A stretch of DNA of 64,000 bases from NCBI GenBank assembly GCA_028689145.1, contig JAQTWT010000002.1:1-64000 (forward strand), written 5' to 3'. Position 1 is the first letter of the stretch; every line of letters starts with the position of its first letter. Shown piece after piece: positions 43,013 to 61,223 of this stretch. The translations under genes and the position numbers were made by a program. The notes under the pieces are model-generated. The model was given only the letters and a program-made list of their open reading frames with translations, ran no database searches and was not told where the DNA came from. Source of the stretch: Gallionella sp. GTDB taxonomy: Bacteria; Pseudomonadota; Gammaproteobacteria; Burkholderiales; Gallionellaceae.

Positions 43013-46000
43013 ATGAGCTACTCTTTTACCGAAAAAAAACGTATCCGTAAAAGTTTTGCCAAACGTGTCGGCGCATTGCCGATTCCATTCCTGTTGTCCA
43101 CACAATTGGAATCCTTCGCCGCTTTTTTGCAGGCATATACTCCACCCGAGCAACGCAAGAATGAAGGTTTGCAGGCTGCCTTCAACGGTATTTTTCCAAT
43201 TCAGAGCCATTCCAAGAATGCGCGCCTCGACTTTGTCAGCTACCAGCTCGGGATGCCGCCGTTTGATGTGAAAGAATGCCAACAGCGCGGATTGACTTAT
43301 GCTTCACCGCTGCGTGCACGTGTGCGCCTGACCATTATGGACAAGGAGGCATCCAAGCCCACGGTCAAAGAAGTGAAAGAGCAGGAAGTCTACATGGGCG
43401 AGATTCCGCTGATGACCAATACCGGCTCCTTTGTAATCAACGGTACCGAGCGCGTCATTGTTTCGCAGCTGCACCGTTCGCCGGGCGTATTCTTTGAACA
43501 TGATCGGGGCAAAACGCACTCTTCCGGCAAATTGCTGTTCTCCGCGCGCATCATTCCGTATCGCGGTTCATGGCTGGACTTTGAGTTTGACGCGAAGGAT
43601 TACGTATATTTCCGTATCGACCGCCGCCGCAAAATGCCGGTTACCATCCTGTTGCGCTCGCTGGGTTACAGCAACGAAGACATACTCAAAATGTTCTTCG
43701 ATGTTGATACTTTCCATCTGGGCAAGAAGGGTTTGCAGTTTGAGGTTGTGCCGGAACGTCTGCGCGGCGACGTGGCGCGCTTCGATATTGTCAGTAAATC
43801 AGGCAAGGTTATCGTGGCTAAAGACAAGCGCATAACCGTGCGTCATATCCGCGAAATGCACGAGGCGGGTATCGACAAGCTGGCTGTTGCGGAAGAATTT
43901 CTGTTCGGGCGCGTGATTGCAAACGATATCGTGGACAAGGATAGCGGTGAGATCATCGCCAGCGCCAACGACGAAATCACCGAAACCCTATTGCAGAATT
44001 TGCAAACCGCCGGTATCGCCAAGATTCATACGCTGTATACCAACGACCTGGATCACGGCGCGTTTATTTCGCAAACCTTGCGTACCGACGAAACAGTTGA
44101 TCAATGGACGGCGCGCGTGGCCATCTACCGCATGATGCGTCCCGGCGAGCCTCCTACCGAAGATGCTGTTTTGGGGTTGTTCAACGGCTTGTTCTTCAGC
44201 GAGGAACGTTATGACCTGTCAACCGTTGGGCGTATGAAGTTTAACCGCCGTGTCGGTCGCGAAGAGTTGACCGGTGCGTCGATCCTGTCCAACGAAGATA
44301 TCGTCGAAGTGGTCAAGATTTTGGTCGAGTTGCGCAATGGCCGCGGCGAAATTGACGATATTGATCACCTCGGTAACCGCCGTGTGCGCGCGGTCGGTGA
44401 GTTGGCGGAAAATACTTTCCGTGCCGGTCTGGCGCGCGTCGAGCGCGCCGTCAAGGAGCGTCTGGGTCAGGCTGAAACAGACAACCTGATGCCGCATGAC
44501 CTGATCAACGCCAAGCCGATCTCGGCGGCGGTCAAGGAGTTTTTTGGCTCCAGCCAACTGTCGCAGTTTATGGACCAGACCAATCCGTTGTCGGAGATCA
44601 CCCACAAGCGCCGCATTTCCGCGCTGGGACCGGGCGGTCTGACCCGCGAACGCGCCGGTTTCGAAGTGCGCGACGTGCACCCGACCCATTATGGACGAGT
44701 GTGCCCGATCGAAACACCGGAAGGTCCGAACATCGGCCTGATCAACTCGCTGGCACTGTATGCGCGTACCAACGAGTATGGCTTCATCGAAACACCATAC
44801 CGTAAAGTAACCAACGGCAAGGTATCCGACGATGTCGATTACCTGTCGGCGATCGAGGAAGGCAAGTTCACCATTGCGCAGGCGAATGCCGAGCTGGACA
44901 AGAAGGGTCACTTTACCAATGACATCGTGTCGGCGCGTCACCACAATGAATTCGTGCTTGCCGAGCCGGACAAGCTGGAGTACATGGACGTATCGCCTTC
45001 TCAGGTGGTGTCGGTCGCAGCTTCGCTGATTCCGTTTCTGGAACACGATGACGCGAACCGCGCGTTGATGGGTGCCAACATGCAGCGTCAGGCGGTGCCC
45101 TGTTTGCGTGCCGAAAAGCCATTGGTGGGTACCGGCAACGAACGCACTGTGGCAGTCGATTCCGGCACAACCGTGCAGGCGTGGCGCGGCGGTCGTATCG
45201 ATTATATCGACGCGGGACGTATCGTGGTGCGTGTCAACGACAATGAAACCACTGCCGGTGAAGTCGGTGTGGATATCTACAATTTGACCAAATATACACG
45301 TTCCAACCAGAACACCAACATCAACCAGCGTCCGCTGGTCAAGGTGGGCGATGTGATCGCACGCGGCGATGTGGTGGCCGACGGTGCTTCCACCGATATG
45401 GGCGAATTGGCGCTCGGGCAGAATATGCTGGTCGCGTTTATGCCGTGGAACGGTTACAACTACGAAGATTCGATTCTGATCTCCGAGCGCGTACTGGCTC
45501 AGGATCGCTTCACTTCCATCCATATCGAAGAGCTGACCGTTGCGGCACGCGACACCAAGCTTGGCCCTGAGGAGATCACCCGCGATATCCCGAATCTGGC
45601 GGATGCGCAGCTGGCACGTCTGGACGAGTGCGGCATCGTGCATATCGGTGCGGAAGTCGCTGTCGGCGACGTGCTGGTCGGCAAGGTAACACCCAAGGGT
45701 GAAACCCAGCTCACACCGGAAGAAAAATTGTTGCGCGCAATCTTCGGCGAGAAGGCTTCCGACGTGAAAGATACCAGCTTGCGTGTGCCGACCGGTAGTT
45801 CCGGAACGGTGATCGATGTGCAGGTGTTTACACGCGAAGGTCTGCAACGGGACAAGCGCGCGCAGCAGATCATTGATGACGAACTAAACCGCTATAAGAA
45901 GGATCTGGCGGATCAGATGCGCATCGTGGAAGCCGACGTGTTTGCGCGTCTCGAGAAATTGTTGCTCAACAAGGTAGCCAACGGCGGGCCGAAGAAGCTG

Positions 46001-47089
46001 GTTAAAGGTACAAAGCTGGGCAAGGAATACCTGCACAGCATCGAGCATCATCAATGGTTCGACATCCGCGTGGCTGACGACGAAGTGGCTGCCCAGATGG
46101 AACAGGTCAAGGAAGGTCTGGCGCAAAACCGTATCGAGTTCGATGCCGCGTTTGAGCTGAAGAAGAAGAAACTGACACAGGGCGACGAGCTGCAAGCCGG
46201 AGTGCAGAAAATGGTCAAAGTGTATGTTGCGGTGAAGCGCCGTCTGCAGCCCGGCGACAAGATGGCCGGCCGTCACGGTAACAAGGGTGTGGTATCGCGT
46301 ATCGTGCCGGTGGAAGATATGCCGCACATGGCCGACGGAACACCGGTCGATGTGGTGCTGAACCCGCTTGGCGTGCCGTCGCGGATGAACATTGGCCAGA
46401 TTCTCGAGACCCATCTGGGCTGGGCTGCCAAGGGGTTGGGCAAAAAGATCGACGATATGCTGCAAGCCAACGCCAAGATCGCGGAAGTGCGCAAGTTCCT
46501 CGGCAAGATATACAACCATCACAACGGTCAGACCGTTGATCTGGAAGCGTTTAGTGACGACGAAATCATCGAGCTGTGCCGTAATCTGAGGAAAGGTGTG
46601 CCATTTGCGACACCGGTGTTTGACGGCGCAAGCGAAGAGGAAATCAAATACATGCTGGAGTTGGCTGATCTGCCGCTGTCCGGTCAGACCACGCTATTCG
46701 ATGGTCGTACCGGCGAGGCTTTCGATCGCAAGGTGACGGTTGGTTACAAGCACGTGCTGAAGCTGCACCACTTGGTGGACGACAAGATGCACGCGCGTTC
46801 TACCGGCCCGTACAGTCTGGTGACGCAACAGCCGCTGGGCGGCAAGGCGCAGTTCGGAGGCCAGCGTTTCGGTGAAATGGAAGTGTGGGCGCTGGAAGCC
46901 TATGGCGCATCGTATACCCTGCAGGAAATGCTGACCGTCAAGTCGGACGATGTGGCGGGACGTACCAAGGTTTACGAGAACATTGTCAAGGGCGACCACA
47001 AGATCGATGCCGGCATGCCGGAATCTTTCAATGTAGTCATCAAGGAAATCCGTTCCTTGGCCATTGATATGGATTTGGTACGCCACTAA
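43013..47089 (+). CDS. rpoB: DNA-directed RNA polymerase subunit beta
   Basis: The catalytic beta subunit, 1358 residues (E. coli 1342). Starts [20 protein letters not shown]. The rifampicin-pocket region reads [20 protein letters not shown] with the usual residues, followed by [11 protein letters not shown]. The catalytic-region motifs [12 protein letters not shown] and [13 protein letters not shown] and the C-terminal clamp [12 protein letters not shown] are all present. ATG at 43013 follows TGGAG; an upstream alternative at 42986 lacks support. Confidence 0.99.
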   Translation: MSYSFTEKKRIRKSFAKRVGALPIPFLLSTQLESFAAFLQAYTPPEQRKNEGLQAAFNGIFPIQSHSKNARLDFVSYQLGMPPFDVKECQQRGLTYASPLRARVRLTIMDKEASKPTVKEVKEQEVYMGEIPLMTNTGSFVINGTERVIVSQLHRSPGVFFEHDRGKTHSSGKLLFSARIIPYRGSWLDFEFDAKDYVYFRIDRRRKMPVTILLRSLGYSNEDILKMFFDVDTFHLGKKGLQFEVVPERLRGDVARFDIVSKSGKVIVAKDKRITVRHIREMHEAGIDKLAVAEEFLFGRVIANDIVDKDSGEIIASANDEITETLLQNLQTAGIAKIHTLYTNDLDHGAFISQTLRTDETVDQWTARVAIYRMMRPGEPPTEDAVLGLFNGLFFSEERYDLSTVGRMKFNRRVGREELTGASILSNEDIVEVVKILVELRNGRGEIDDIDHLGNRRVRAVGELAENTFRAGLARVERAVKERLGQAETDNLMPHDLINAKPISAAVKEFFGSSQLSQFMDQTNPLSEITHKRRISALGPGGLTRERAGFEVRDVHPTHYGRVCPIETPEGPNIGLINSLALYARTNEYGFIETPYRKVTNGKVSDDVDYLSAIEEGKFTIAQANAELDKKGHFTNDIVSARHHNEFVLAEPDKLEYMDVSPSQVVSVAASLIPFLEHDDANRALMGANMQRQAVPCLRAEKPLVGTGNERTVAVDSGTTVQAWRGGRIDYIDAGRIVVRVNDNETTAGEVGVDIYNLTKYTRSNQNTNINQRPLVKVGDVIARGDVVADGASTDMGELALGQNMLVAFMPWNGYNYEDSILISERVLAQDRFTSIHIEELTVAARDTKLGPEEITRDIPNLADAQLARLDECGIVHIGAEVAVGDVLVGKVTPKGETQLTPEEKLLRAIFGEKASDVKDTSLRVPTGSSGTVIDVQVFTREGLQRDKRAQQIIDDELNRYKKDLADQMRIVEADVFARLEKLLLNKVANGGPKKLVKGTKLGKEYLHSIEHHQWFDIRVADDEVAAQMEQVKEGLAQNRIEFDAAFELKKKKLTQGDELQAGVQKMVKVYVAVKRRLQPGDKMAGRHGNKGVVSRIVPVEDMPHMADGTPVDVVLNPLGVPSRMNIGQILETHLGWAAKGLGKKIDDMLQANAKIAEVRKFLGKIYNHHNGQTVDLEAFSDDEIIELCRNLRKGVPFATPVFDGASEEEIKYMLELADLPLSGQTTLFDGRTGEAFDRKVTVGYKHVLKLHHLVDDKMHARSTGPYSLVTQQPLGGKAQFGGQRFGEMEVWALEAYGASYTLQEMLTVKSDDVAGRTKVYENIVKGDHKIDAGMPESFNVVIKEIRSLAIDMDLVRH

Positions 47090-47158
47090 TTTGTTTCTGA
47101 CGAATTCTTGGGAATTCTTGGCTGTGTTGCAGATGCATAAGACGAATAGGAGTCACAC

Positions 47159-51400
<4,242 letters not shown>

Positions 51401-51417
51401 AATTCGCAACCTTTTTT

Positions 51418-51464
51418 CCGTCGTAGCGGATGAATCTTGTCATGCTGCGACGGTATATTTTTTT
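51418..51464 (+). terminator. intrinsic terminator after rpoC
   Basis: CCGTCGTAGC (51418-51427) pairs with GCTGCGACGG (51444-51453) apart from one mismatch, followed by a T-rich run to 51464. It separates rpoBC from the str operon. Confidence 0.75.
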
Positions 51465-51516
51465 ACTTTTTGATTTTTAACGGTATTTTTAGAAAATATT
51501 TTAGGATGTGTAGATA

Positions 51517-51894
51517 ATGCCAACCATTAATCAGTTGATCCGCAAGCCTCGTGCTGCAATCGTAGAAAAGAGCAAGGTGCCTGCTCTGGCGGGTTCCCCG
51601 CAAAAGCGCGGTGTATGTACACGTGTGTACACCACAACACCAAAGAAGCCGAACTCTGCGTTGCGTAAAGTGGCCAAGGTTCGTCTGACCAACGGTTTTG
51701 AGGTTATTTCCTACATCGGCGGTGAAGGCCACAACCTGCAGGAACACTCGGTAGTGTTGCTGCGCGGTGGTCGTGTAAAGGATCTGCCGGGTGTGCGTTA
51801 CCACATGGTGCGCGGCAGTTTGGATACTGCGGGCGTGAAAGATCGTAAGCAGGGTCGTTCCAAGTACGGTTCGAAGCGCGCTAAAAAAGCGTAA
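51517..51894 (+). CDS. rpsL: 30S ribosomal protein S12
   Basis: S12 controls decoding accuracy. The 125-residue protein starts [20 protein letters not shown], with [20 protein letters not shown] and [16 protein letters not shown], the conserved decoding-centre loops in their usual form. The AGGATG before the ATG is a weak ribosome site. First gene of the str operon here. Confidence 0.99.
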   Translation: MPTINQLIRKPRAAIVEKSKVPALAGSPQKRGVCTRVYTTTPKKPNSALRKVAKVRLTNGFEVISYIGGEGHNLQEHSVVLLRGGRVKDLPGVRYHMVRGSLDTAGVKDRKQGRSKYGSKRAKKA

Positions 51895-51947
51895 CTTTGA
51901 GCATTCGCATTAGCAATTATTCGAGCTAAAAATAAACTGAGGTAGAT

Positions 51948-52418
51948 ATGCCAAGACGTAGAGAAGTCCCCAAACGCGAAATCCTGCCCGACCCAAAATT
52001 CGGCAACCAGGATCTGTCCAAGTTTGTAAACGTATTGATGACGGCCGGTAAAAAATCGGTTGCCGAGCGTATTTTGTACGGCGCGCTGGAGCAGATCGTC
52101 AAGAAAACCAGCAAGGATGCGATTGAGGTATTCAATCTGGCGCTGACTAATGCCAAACCGCAGGTGGAAGTAAAAAGCCGCCGTGTCGGCGGTGCAAACT
52201 ATCAGGTGCCGGTTGAGGTGCGCCCTTCGCGCCGTATGGCGTTGGCGATGCGCTGGTTGCGCGAAGCAGCGCGCAAGCGCGGTGAAAAATCCATGGGTAT
52301 GCGTCTGGCGGGCGAGTTGATCGACGCGTCAGAAGGCCGCGGCGGTGCGGTGAAGAAGCGTGAAGAAGTGCACCGTATGGCTGAAGCAAACAAGGCTTTC
52401 TCGCATTTCCGTTTCTAA
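51948..52418 (+). CDS. rpsG: 30S ribosomal protein S7
   Basis: S7 organises the 3-prime domain of 16S rRNA. The 156-residue product starts [20 protein letters not shown] and contains [20 protein letters not shown], the family signature. Length equals the common 156-residue form. Confidence 0.99.
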   Translation: MPRRREVPKREILPDPKFGNQDLSKFVNVLMTAGKKSVAERILYGALEQIVKKTSKDAIEVFNLALTNAKPQVEVKSRRVGGANYQVPVEVRPSRRMALAMRWLREAARKRGEKSMGMRLAGELIDASEGRGGAVKKREEVHRMAEANKAFSHFRF

Positions 52419-52444
52419 TCAGAATATATAGTTAGGTATCCACC

Positions 52445-54538
<2,094 letters not shown>

Positions 54539-54555
54539 TTTTAGATTAAAGGGCG

Positions 54556-55779
54556 AAAATCATGGCAAAGAGTAAATTTGAACGCACCAAACCGCACGTC
54601 AACGTGGGCACGATCGGCCACGTGGATCACGGCAAGACCACGCTGACAGCGGCGATCACCACCGTATTGTCGAAGAAATTTGGCGGCGAAGCCAAAGCGT
54701 ACGACCAAATCGACGCGGCGCCGGAAGAAAAGGCGCGCGGCATCACGATTAACACCGCGCACGTCGAATACGAAACCGAGACCCGTCACTACGCGCACGT
54801 AGATTGCCCGGGCCACGCCGACTACATCAAGAACATGATCACCGGTGCCGCCCAGATGGACGGCGCGATCCTGGTTTGTTCCGCAGCCGACGGCCCGATG
54901 CCGCAGACCCGCGAACACATCCTGCTGGCACGCCAAGTGGGCGTACCGTACATCGTCGTATTCCTGAACAAGTGCGACATGGTTGACGACGAAGAGCTGC
55001 TGGAGCTGGTCGAAATGGAAGTGCGCGAACTGCTCTCCAAATACGACTTTCCCGGCGACGACATCCCCATCATCAAAGGTTCCGCCCTCAAAGCGCTGCA
55101 AGGCGACCAGAGCGAAATCGGCGAACCCGCCATTTTCCGTTTGGCCGACGCACTCGACAGCTACATCCCCGAGCCAAAGCGCGCGCTGGATGGCACCTTC
55201 CTGATGCCGGTTGAAGACGTATTCTCCATCTCCGGTCGCGGTACTGTGGTAACCGGCCGTATCGAGCGCGGTGTGGTCAAGGTCGGCGAAGAACTGGAAA
55301 TCGTTGGTATCAAGCCCACCCTCAAGACAACCTGCACCGGCGTGGAAATGTTCCGCAAACTGCTGGACCAGGGTCAGGCTGGCGACAACGTCGGCGTGCT
55401 GCTGCGCGGCACCAAGCGCGAAGAAGTCGAGCGCGGCCAAGTGTTGGCCAAGCCCGGTTCTATTACTCCGCACACCAAATTCACCGCCGAGATCTACGTG
55501 CTGGGCAAGGATGAAGGCGGCCGTCATACCCCGTTCTTCCAGGGCTACCGTCCGCAGTTCTACTTCCGTACCACCGACGTAACCGGCGCGGTTGAACTGC
55601 CAGCTGGTACCGAGATGGTTATGCCTGGCGATAACGTCAGCATCACCGTAAACCTGATCAACCCGATCGCGATGGAAGAAGGTTTGCGTTTCGCGATTCG
55701 CGAAGGCGGCCGTACCGTCGGCGCGGGTGTGGTGGCGAAGATCATCGAATAGCAGGATTGAGGATCGGGGATCGAGGAT
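54556..55779 (+). repeat. tuf repeat, copy 2 (1224 bp)
   Basis: Same sequence as 38022-39245. The identity extends a few bases upstream and 27 bases downstream of the gene and then stops abruptly, the mark of gene conversion. Confidence 0.9.
54562..55752 (+). CDS. tuf: elongation factor Tu (copy 2)
   Basis: 396 residues, identical to copy 1, with [13 protein letters not shown] and NKCD. It occupies the tufA position at the end of the str operon. Downstream the hairpin seen after copy 1 is incomplete, because its second arm lies outside the repeat. Confidence 0.99.
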   Translation: MAKSKFERTKPHVNVGTIGHVDHGKTTLTAAITTVLSKKFGGEAKAYDQIDAAPEEKARGITINTAHVEYETETRHYAHVDCPGHADYIKNMITGAAQMDGAILVCSAADGPMPQTREHILLARQVGVPYIVVFLNKCDMVDDEELLELVEMEVRELLSKYDFPGDDIPIIKGSALKALQGDQSEIGEPAIFRLADALDSYIPEPKRALDGTFLMPVEDVFSISGRGTVVTGRIERGVVKVGEELEIVGIKPTLKTTCTGVEMFRKLLDQGQAGDNVGVLLRGTKREEVERGQVLAKPGSITPHTKFTAEIYVLGKDEGGRHTPFFQGYRPQFYFRTTDVTGAVELPAGTEMVMPGDNVSITVNLINPIAMEEGLRFAIREGGRTVGAGVVAKIIE

Positions 55780-55834
55780 TGTGGGGGAAGTTTTCCCTCT
55801 ATCCTCGGGCCTAGATCTTTGCCCTGAATTTTGT

Positions 55835-55863
55835 TTGCAAAGTTGAATAAGTAAGACTACAAT
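55835..55863 (+). promoter_or_regulatory. sigma-70 promoter of the S10 operon
   Basis: TTGCAA (55835-55840), a 17-base spacer, TACAAT (55858-55863), about 89 bases before rpsJ. The leader in between (55870-55950) is GC-rich and may fold, but I cannot identify an L4-binding structure with confidence. Confidence 0.8.
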
Positions 55864-55951
55864 GCGCGCCCTCGCGAGGTTTAGGCCTTTTTTGGGCTGC
55901 GCGATTCGTTCTTTAATTAGCGGCATTGCCGCGTAAATGCAAGAGAAAATT

Positions 55952-56263
55952 ATGCAAAGTCAAAAAATCCGCATTCGCCTCAAGGCGTTTGACTATCGTT
56001 TGATCGACCAGTCGGCTGCTCAGATTGTTGAAACTGCCAAGCGCACCGGCGCTGTGGTAAACGGCCCTGTGCCGTTACCGACCAGGATTGAGCGTTTCGA
56101 CGTGTTGCGTTCACCGCACGTCAACAAGACTTCGCGCGATCAGTTTGAAATCCGTACCCATCTTCGTCTGATGGACATCGTTGATCCTACCGACAAGACG
56201 GTAGATGCGCTGATGAAGCTGGACCTGCCGGCTGGCGTGGATGTCGAGATCAAGTTACAGTAA
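55952..56263 (+). CDS. rpsJ: 30S ribosomal protein S10
   Basis: S10 (NusE) also takes part in transcription antitermination. The 103-residue protein starts [20 protein letters not shown], the standard length; an upstream frame from 55937 would add five residues. The family segment [20 protein letters not shown] is present. First gene of the S10 operon. Confidence 0.98.
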   Translation: MQSQKIRIRLKAFDYRLIDQSAAQIVETAKRTGAVVNGPVPLPTRIERFDVLRSPHVNKTSRDQFEIRTHLRLMDIVDPTDKTVDALMKLDLPAGVDVEIKLQ

Positions 56264-56318
56264 TTGTTGTGCTCCGGTGATTCATGCCGGTTAATCGTTG
56301 TAATGGTAGTAAAAAATC

Positions 56319-56340
56319 GGCTGACCAATTGAAGTCAGCC
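56319..56340 (+). other. small hairpin in the rpsJ-rplC spacer
   Basis: GGCTGAC (56319-56325) with GTCAGCC (56334-56340), just upstream of the rplC ribosome site AGAGG. Possibly a translation control or processing structure. Confidence 0.4.
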
Positions 56341-56361
56341 CCTTAACAAGAGGAAATTAAA

Positions 56362-57006
56362 ATGAGCTTAGGACTTGTCGGTCGCAAGATTGGCATGACC
56401 CGCGTGTTTACCGAAGACGGTTCGTCGTTGCCGGTGACAGTGCTGGAAGTGTCCAACAATCGTATCACTCAGGTTAAATCCGTTGATACCGATGGCTATA
56501 CCGCTGTGCAGTTGGCACACGGCGTACGCCGTCCCGGTCGCGTCAGCAAGGCTGCCGCCGGACATTACGCCAAGGCGGGTGTGGAAGCGGGTAGCCAACT
56601 GAAAGAATTCACTGTATCCCCTGAACAGTTGTCCGGCCTGCAAGCGGGTTCCACGGTCAGCGTGGAGATTTTTCAGGTGGGTCAGCTCGTCGATGTGACG
56701 GGTATATCCAAAGGTAAGGGTTACGCCGGTACCATCAAGCGTTACCACTTCAAATCAGGTCGTGCCTCGCACGGCAACTCCAAATCGCATAACGTACCCG
56801 GTTCTATCGGTATGGCGCAGGATCCGGGTCGCGTGTTCCCGGGTAAGCGCATGACCGGCCATTTGGGCGATGTGCAAAGGACAGTTCAAAATTTACAAGT
56901 CGTGCGCGTCGATGTTGCACGTCAATTGCTGCTGGTCAAGGGTGCCGTTCCAGGCGCGCAAAACGGCAGCGTGATTGTGCGTCCCGCAGTGAAGGCAGGT
57001 GCATAA
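56362..57006 (+). CDS. rplC: 50S ribosomal protein L3
   Basis: 214 residues starting [20 protein letters not shown], with the signature [20 protein letters not shown] near residue 130 and the [16 protein letters not shown] loop that reaches the peptidyl-transferase centre. The stop overlaps the rplD start by one base. Confidence 0.99.
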   Translation: MSLGLVGRKIGMTRVFTEDGSSLPVTVLEVSNNRITQVKSVDTDGYTAVQLAHGVRRPGRVSKAAAGHYAKAGVEAGSQLKEFTVSPEQLSGLQAGSTVSVEIFQVGQLVDVTGISKGKGYAGTIKRYHFKSGRASHGNSKSHNVPGSIGMAQDPGRVFPGKRMTGHLGDVQRTVQNLQVVRVDVARQLLLVKGAVPGAQNGSVIVRPAVKAGA

Positions 57007-57632
57007 TGGAACTCAAAGTCATTAACGATAAAGGTCAGGCAACCGCGAATCTGAGCGCGTCGGACGAATTGTTCGGTCGCGAATACAACGAGGATCTGGT
57101 CCATCAACTGGTTACCGCCTATCAGGCGAATGCCCGCGCTGCCAACAGCAAGCAAAAAGGCCGCAGCGAGATCGCCAAGAGTACCCGCAAGCCGTTTGCG
57201 CAAAAGGGTACCGGCCGTGCGCGTGCCGGTATGGCATCCAGCCCGTTGTGGCGCGGTGGCGGTAAGATATTCCCGAATACCGGCGAAGAAAATTACACGC
57301 AAAAAATCAACCGCAAGATGTACCGCGCGGGTCTGGCTTCCATTTTTTCGAAACTGGTCAGCGAAAACCGCCTGATGGTGGTGGATAGCCTGACAGTTGA
57401 TTCGCCCAAGACAAAATTGCTGGCGCAAAAAATCAAGGCTTGGGGTTTGGATTCCGGTCGTGTGCTGATCATTACCGATAGCGTTGATGAAAATCTGTAC
57501 CTGTCCGCGCGCAATTTGCCGAACGTATTGGTGCTGGAAGCCAATCAGGCCGACCCGGTCAGTCTGGTGCGTTTTCCGAGTGTGATCGTGACACGCGGTG
57601 CGGTGGCTAAAATTGAGGAGATGTTCGTATGA
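57006..57632 (+). CDS. rplD: 50S ribosomal protein L4
   Basis: 208 residues starting [20 protein letters not shown]. The extended loop [20 protein letters not shown] reaches into the exit tunnel. In E. coli L4 represses the S10 operon. Coupled to rplC (1-base overlap) and rplW (4-base overlap). Confidence 0.98.
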   Translation: MELKVINDKGQATANLSASDELFGREYNEDLVHQLVTAYQANARAANSKQKGRSEIAKSTRKPFAQKGTGRARAGMASSPLWRGGGKIFPNTGEENYTQKINRKMYRAGLASIFSKLVSENRLMVVDSLTVDSPKTKLLAQKIKAWGLDSGRVLIITDSVDENLYLSARNLPNVLVLEANQADPVSLVRFPSVIVTRGAVAKIEEMFV

Positions 57633-57946
57633 GTACCCAACAATTCAGTCAAGAGCGTTTGATGAAAGTGTTGCTCGCTCCGCAAATCTCCGAAAAGGCA
57701 ACGTACGTCGCCGACAAGCATGAACAGGTGATCTTCCGTGTTGCTACGGACGCGACCAAGCATGAGATCAAAGCAGCTGTCGAAATGATGTTCAAAGTGA
57801 ATGTGGACAGCGTGCAAGTGCTCAACGTCAAAGGCAAGGTAAAGCGCGCCGGACGTTTCACGGGGCGCCGCAATAACTGGAAGAAGGCATATGTATGTCT
57901 GGCTTCCGGTCAGGAAATCAATTTTGCTGCAAGCGAGCAAGGATAA
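57629..57946 (+). CDS. rplW: 50S ribosomal protein L23
   Basis: 105 residues, [20 protein letters not shown], with [20 protein letters not shown] and [12 protein letters not shown]-type ending ([20 protein letters not shown]). L23 lies at the exit tunnel and contacts trigger factor and SRP. ATG overlaps the rplD stop (ATGA). Confidence 0.98.
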   Translation: MSTQQFSQERLMKVLLAPQISEKATYVADKHEQVIFRVATDATKHEIKAAVEMMFKVNVDSVQVLNVKGKVKRAGRFTGRRNNWKKAYVCLASGQEINFAASEQG

Positions 57947-57951
57947 TCATC

Positions 57952-58779
57952 ATGGCATTGATTAAATTAAAACCGACAACCCCGGGGCAGCGCGCCGTAG
58001 TGCGTGTTGTCAATCCCGATCTGCATAAAGGCAAGCCGGTCGCTGCTCTTCTGGAAAAGAAGAACAAGACTGCGGGTCGCAACCATAACGGTCACATCAC
58101 CACGCGTCACATGGGCGGCGGGCATAAGCAGCATTACCGTCTGGTGGACTTCAAGCGCAACAAGGACGGTATTCCTGCGACTGTTGAGCGTTTGGAATAC
58201 GACCCGAACCGCAGCGCCAATCTGGCTCTGTTGTGTTACGCAGACGGCGAGCGCCGTTACATCATTGCACCGAAAGGTGTTGCGAGCGGTGCCACTCTGG
58301 TGAGCGGTTCCGAAGCGCCGATCAAGCCGGGTAACGCTTTGCCACTGCGCAATATTCCGGTTGGTTCAACCATTCATTGCATCGAAATGTTGCCCGGTAA
58401 GGGTGCGCAATTGGCACGTTCCGCGGGTACCTCCGTGCAACTGTTGGCGCGCGAAGGCAGCTATGCACAATTGCGTTTGCGCTCCGGCGAAATCCGCAAG
58501 GTGCACATCGATTGCAAGGCGACGCTGGGTGAAGTGGGTAATTCCGAACACAGTCTGCGTTCCATCGGTAAGGCCGGTGCAATGCGTTGGCGCGGTGTTC
58601 GTCCAACCGTCCGCGGTGTGGTTATGAACCCGGTCGATCACCCGCACGGTGGTGGTGAAGGTAAGACCGCAGCTGGTCGCCATCCGGTCAGCCCGTGGGG
58701 CGTGCCGGCCAAGGGCTTCCGCACTCGTCGCAACAAGCGTACTAGCGGCATGATTGTGCGCCGTCGCTTTCAGGTTTAA
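57952..58779 (+). CDS. rplB: 50S ribosomal protein L2
   Basis: 275 residues starting [20 protein letters not shown], with [20 protein letters not shown] and the near-invariant [20 protein letters not shown] near residue 225. ATG at 57952 follows AAGGA; the longer frame from 57895 overlaps rplW and is not supported. Confidence 0.99.
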   Translation: MALIKLKPTTPGQRAVVRVVNPDLHKGKPVAALLEKKNKTAGRNHNGHITTRHMGGGHKQHYRLVDFKRNKDGIPATVERLEYDPNRSANLALLCYADGERRYIIAPKGVASGATLVSGSEAPIKPGNALPLRNIPVGSTIHCIEMLPGKGAQLARSAGTSVQLLAREGSYAQLRLRSGEIRKVHIDCKATLGEVGNSEHSLRSIGKAGAMRWRGVRPTVRGVVMNPVDHPHGGGEGKTAAGRHPVSPWGVPAKGFRTRRNKRTSGMIVRRRFQV

Positions 58780-58792
58780 GGGGTAGACAGAT

Positions 58793-59074
58793 ATGGCACG
58801 TTCAATTAAAAAAGGTCCATTTGTTGATGCTCACCTGCTCAAGAAGATTGAGACAGTGCGCGCGACCAGTGATAAGCGTCCGGTGAAAACCTGGTCGCGC
58901 CGTTCCACGGTGCTGCCCGAGTTTGTCGGCCTGACAATTGCGGTACACAACGGCAAGCAGCATATCCCGGTGTACATCTCCGAAAACATGGTGGGCCATA
59001 AATTGGGTGAATTTTCCCTGACGCGCACCTTCAAAGGACACGCTGCCGATAAAAAAGCAGCGGTCAAGAAATAA
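58793..59074 (+). CDS. rpsS: 30S ribosomal protein S19
   Basis: 93 residues, [20 protein letters not shown], with [20 protein letters not shown]-type sequence and [17 protein letters not shown] as in the family. Lies 13 bases after rplB. Confidence 0.99.
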   Translation: MARSIKKGPFVDAHLLKKIETVRATSDKRPVKTWSRRSTVLPEFVGLTIAVHNGKQHIPVYISENMVGHKLGEFSLTRTFKGHAADKKAAVKK

Positions 59075-59083
59075 GGGGGCATG

Positions 59084-59416
59084 ATGACAACGACTACTGC
59101 AGTTGCAAAAAACATTCATCTGTCCGCGCAAAAAGCCCGTCTGGTTGCCGATCAAATTCGCGGCTTGCCGGTTGCACAAGCGCTTAACATTCTGGCATTC
59201 AGCCCGAAAAAAGGTGCAGGAATTATCAAGAAAGCACTGGACTCGGCGATTGCCAATGCCGAGCACAACGACGGTGCCGACATCGACGAGTTGAAGGTGA
59301 CTACCATTTACGTCGACAAGGCTACTTCGCTGAAGCGTTTCATGGCACGTGCCAAGGGCCGCGGTGCGAGTATCGAAAAGCAGACTTGCCACATCACGGT
59401 TAGCGTCGGAAACTAA
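59084..59416 (+). CDS. rplV: 50S ribosomal protein L22
   Basis: 110 residues from the second of two adjacent ATGs (59081/59084), which is better spaced from GGGGG. Contains [20 protein letters not shown] and the tunnel-loop region ending [20 protein letters not shown]. Either ATG gives a normal L22. Confidence 0.97.
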   Translation: MTTTTAVAKNIHLSAQKARLVADQIRGLPVAQALNILAFSPKKGAGIIKKALDSAIANAEHNDGADIDELKVTTIYVDKATSLKRFMARAKGRGASIEKQTCHITVSVGN

Positions 59417-59425
59417 GGATAAATT

Positions 59426-60136
59426 ATGGGACAGAAAATTCATCCAACCGGTTTCCGGTTGTGCGTTCGCAAAAATTGGGATTCCAAGTGGTTCTCAAAC
59501 ACCAAGAATTTTTCCGCTTTGCTGCTCAAGGACATCGAAGTCCGCGCATTTCTGAAAAAGAAACTGGCTGCTGCGGGAGTATCCAAAGTAATCATCGAGC
59601 GTCCGGCCAAGAATGCCAAAGTGACCATTTACACCGCCCGTCCGGGCATGGTGATCGGTAAAAAAGGCGAGGACATCGAAGCGTTGCGTGCCGAATTGCG
59701 CAAGCGTATGGGTCTGCAGTCTGTTGATCTGGCCATCGAAGAAGTGCGCAAGCCGGAAATCGATGCGCAACTGATCGCAGATAGCATTACCGCGCAGCTG
59801 GAAAAGCGCATTATGTTCCGCCGTGCCATGAAACGTGCGATGCAAAACGCGATGCGTCTGGGTGCCCAGGGTATCAAGATCATGAGCGCGGGCCGTTTGA
59901 ACGGAATCGAAATCGCACGTACCGAATGGTACCGCGAAGGCCGTGTGCCATTGCATACACTGCGTGCCGATATCGACTACGGTACATCCGAAGCCAAAAC
60001 CACCTACGGCATCATCGGGGTGAAAGTTTGGGTATTCAAGGGCGAAATTGGTGCTCAGGAAGTTGCTGCGCCAGTAGTTGCCGAACCGGAAAAGAAAGCA
60101 AGAAAGTCGGGAGTGAAACATGCTACAGCCAGCTAG
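59426..60136 (+). CDS. rpsC: 30S ribosomal protein S3
   Basis: 236 residues starting [20 protein letters not shown]. The KH domain has [20 protein letters not shown], and the C-terminal domain has [20 protein letters not shown]. Its 3-prime end overlaps rplP by 17 bases. Confidence 0.99.
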   Translation: MGQKIHPTGFRLCVRKNWDSKWFSNTKNFSALLLKDIEVRAFLKKKLAAAGVSKVIIERPAKNAKVTIYTARPGMVIGKKGEDIEALRAELRKRMGLQSVDLAIEEVRKPEIDAQLIADSITAQLEKRIMFRRAMKRAMQNAMRLGAQGIKIMSAGRLNGIEIARTEWYREGRVPLHTLRADIDYGTSEAKTTYGIIGVKVWVFKGEIGAQEVAAPVVAEPEKKARKSGVKHATAS

Positions 60137-60536
60137 AAGAAAATACCGCAAGGAACAGAAGGGTCGTAACACCGGTATTGCCACCCGTGGCAACAAAGTG
60201 AGTTTCGGCGAGTTCGGTTTGAAGGCGGTTGGGCGCGGTCGTTTGACTGCGCGTCAGATCGAAGCGGCGCGCCGCGCGATGACCCGTCATATCAAACGCG
60301 GCGGACGTATTTGGATCCGTGTTTTCCCGGATAAGCCGATCTCCAAGAAACCGGCCGAAGTTCGTATGGGTAACGGTAAGGGTAACCCGGAGTTCTACGT
60401 TGCCGAAATCCAGCCGGGCAAGATGTTGTACGAAATGGATGGCGTGAATGAGGTATTGGCACGCGAAGCGTTTCAATTGGCATCCGCTAAATTACCAATT
60501 GCGACTACATTTGTGGTCAGACAGGTAGGTGCGTAA
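60120..60536 (+). CDS. rplP: 50S ribosomal protein L16
   Basis: 138 residues, [20 protein letters not shown], with [20 protein letters not shown] and [20 protein letters not shown]. The ATG lies within the last codons of rpsC, suggesting coupled translation. Confidence 0.99.
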   Translation: MLQPARRKYRKEQKGRNTGIATRGNKVSFGEFGLKAVGRGRLTARQIEAARRAMTRHIKRGGRIWIRVFPDKPISKKPAEVRMGNGKGNPEFYVAEIQPGKMLYEMDGVNEVLAREAFQLASAKLPIATTFVVRQVGA

Positions 60537-60537
60537 T

Positions 60538-60729
60538 ATGAAAGCTAGTGAATTAAAGACAAAATCCGCGGCGGATCTGCAGCAGGAAATGCTGTCGCTG
60601 ACCAAGGCTCAATTTGGCCTGCGTATGCAAATTGCGACTCAGCAGATGACCAATACCAGTGAGTTGCGCAAAGTGCGCCGCGATATCGCCCGTGTAAAAA
60701 CCGTATTGAAAGAGAAGGGTACCAGCTGA
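60538..60729 (+). CDS. rpmC: 50S ribosomal protein L29
   Basis: 63 residues, [20 protein letters not shown], with [20 protein letters not shown], the two-helix L29 fold. One base separates it from rplP; its stop overlaps the rpsQ start by one base (TGATG). Confidence 0.97.
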   Translation: MKASELKTKSAADLQQEMLSLTKAQFGLRMQIATQQMTNTSELRKVRRDIARVKTVLKEKGTS

Positions 60730-60992
60730 TGAGCGAGCCAAAACTGAAACGTACCCTGACCGGTACTATAACAAGCGACAAAATGGACAAAACTGTCACG
60801 GTTCTGGTCGAGCGCAAAGTGAAACACCCGTTGCTGGGCAAGATCATTCGCGTTTCGAAGAAATATCACGCGCACGATGAAGCCAATGAGTTTCATGCCG
60901 GTGACGTGGTGATGATCGAAGAATGCCGCCCGCTTGCCAAAACAAAAAGCTGGCGTGTCGCCAAGCTGCTGGAAAAAGCACAAGCCGCTTAA
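60729..60992 (+). CDS. rpsQ: 30S ribosomal protein S17
   Basis: 87 residues, [20 protein letters not shown], with the OB-fold segments [20 protein letters not shown] and [20 protein letters not shown]. It is the last gene of this cluster: a terminator follows, instead of the usual rplN of the spc operon. Confidence 0.98.
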   Translation: MSEPKLKRTLTGTITSDKMDKTVTVLVERKVKHPLLGKIIRVSKKYHAHDEANEFHAGDVVMIEECRPLAKTKSWRVAKLLEKAQAA

Positions 60993-61018
60993 GTCTGCTG
61001 TTGTTGTAACTGCTTTAC

Positions 61019-61053
61019 GCGCCCTGCGGCTTGCCGCAGGGCGTTTTCTTTTT
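61019..61053 (+). terminator. strong intrinsic terminator of the S10 operon
   Basis: CGCCCTGCGG (61020-61029), loop CTTG, CCGCAGGGCG (61034-61043), then a T-rich run. It lies 27 bases past the rpsQ stop. Confidence 0.93.
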
Positions 61054-61070
61054 TTCAGAATTTTTCAGCG

Positions 61071-61153
61071 TCTCCCCCACTCCCATCCTAACTGGGGAAG
61101 GGACTCAGTTCCTCCCCCTTCAAGGGGGTGGCTAGGTGGGGGGGATGGGGGTG
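61071..61153. repeat. C/G-rich intergenic repeat element
   Basis: TCTCCCCCACTCCCATCCTAAC ends on the left and GGCTAGGTGGGGGGGATGGG on the right are roughly complementary, with an inner palindrome CTCCCCCTTCAAGGGGG. It is related in type to the repeats in the aceF linker. A further palindrome, GATAGTCTGATTCAGACTATC-like, lies at 61157-61177. Confidence 0.65.
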
Positions 61154-61183
61154 TTTGATAGTCTGATTCAGACTATCTGGAAT

Positions 61184-61223
61184 AAAAAAAGCGCCCATGC
61201 ATGCAAAGCATGGGCGCTTTTTA
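61184..61223 (-). terminator. intrinsic terminator of metK
   Basis: AAAAGCGCCCATGC and GCATGGGCGCTTTT form a long stem around ATGCAAA, with a T-run on the minus strand. It lies 36 bases past the metK stop. Confidence 0.9.

Noticed and set aside
44219-45847. 542-residue minus-strand frame opposite rpoB
   Set aside because: A codon-bias shadow of rpoB with no ribosome site or protein features; the same holds for long antisense frames in rpoC and fusA.
54541-55926. Long 461-residue minus-strand frame opposite tuf (and 335 residues at 37986-38993)
   Set aside because: A shadow of the strongly biased tuf codons; it repeats identically at both tuf copies because the DNA is identical.
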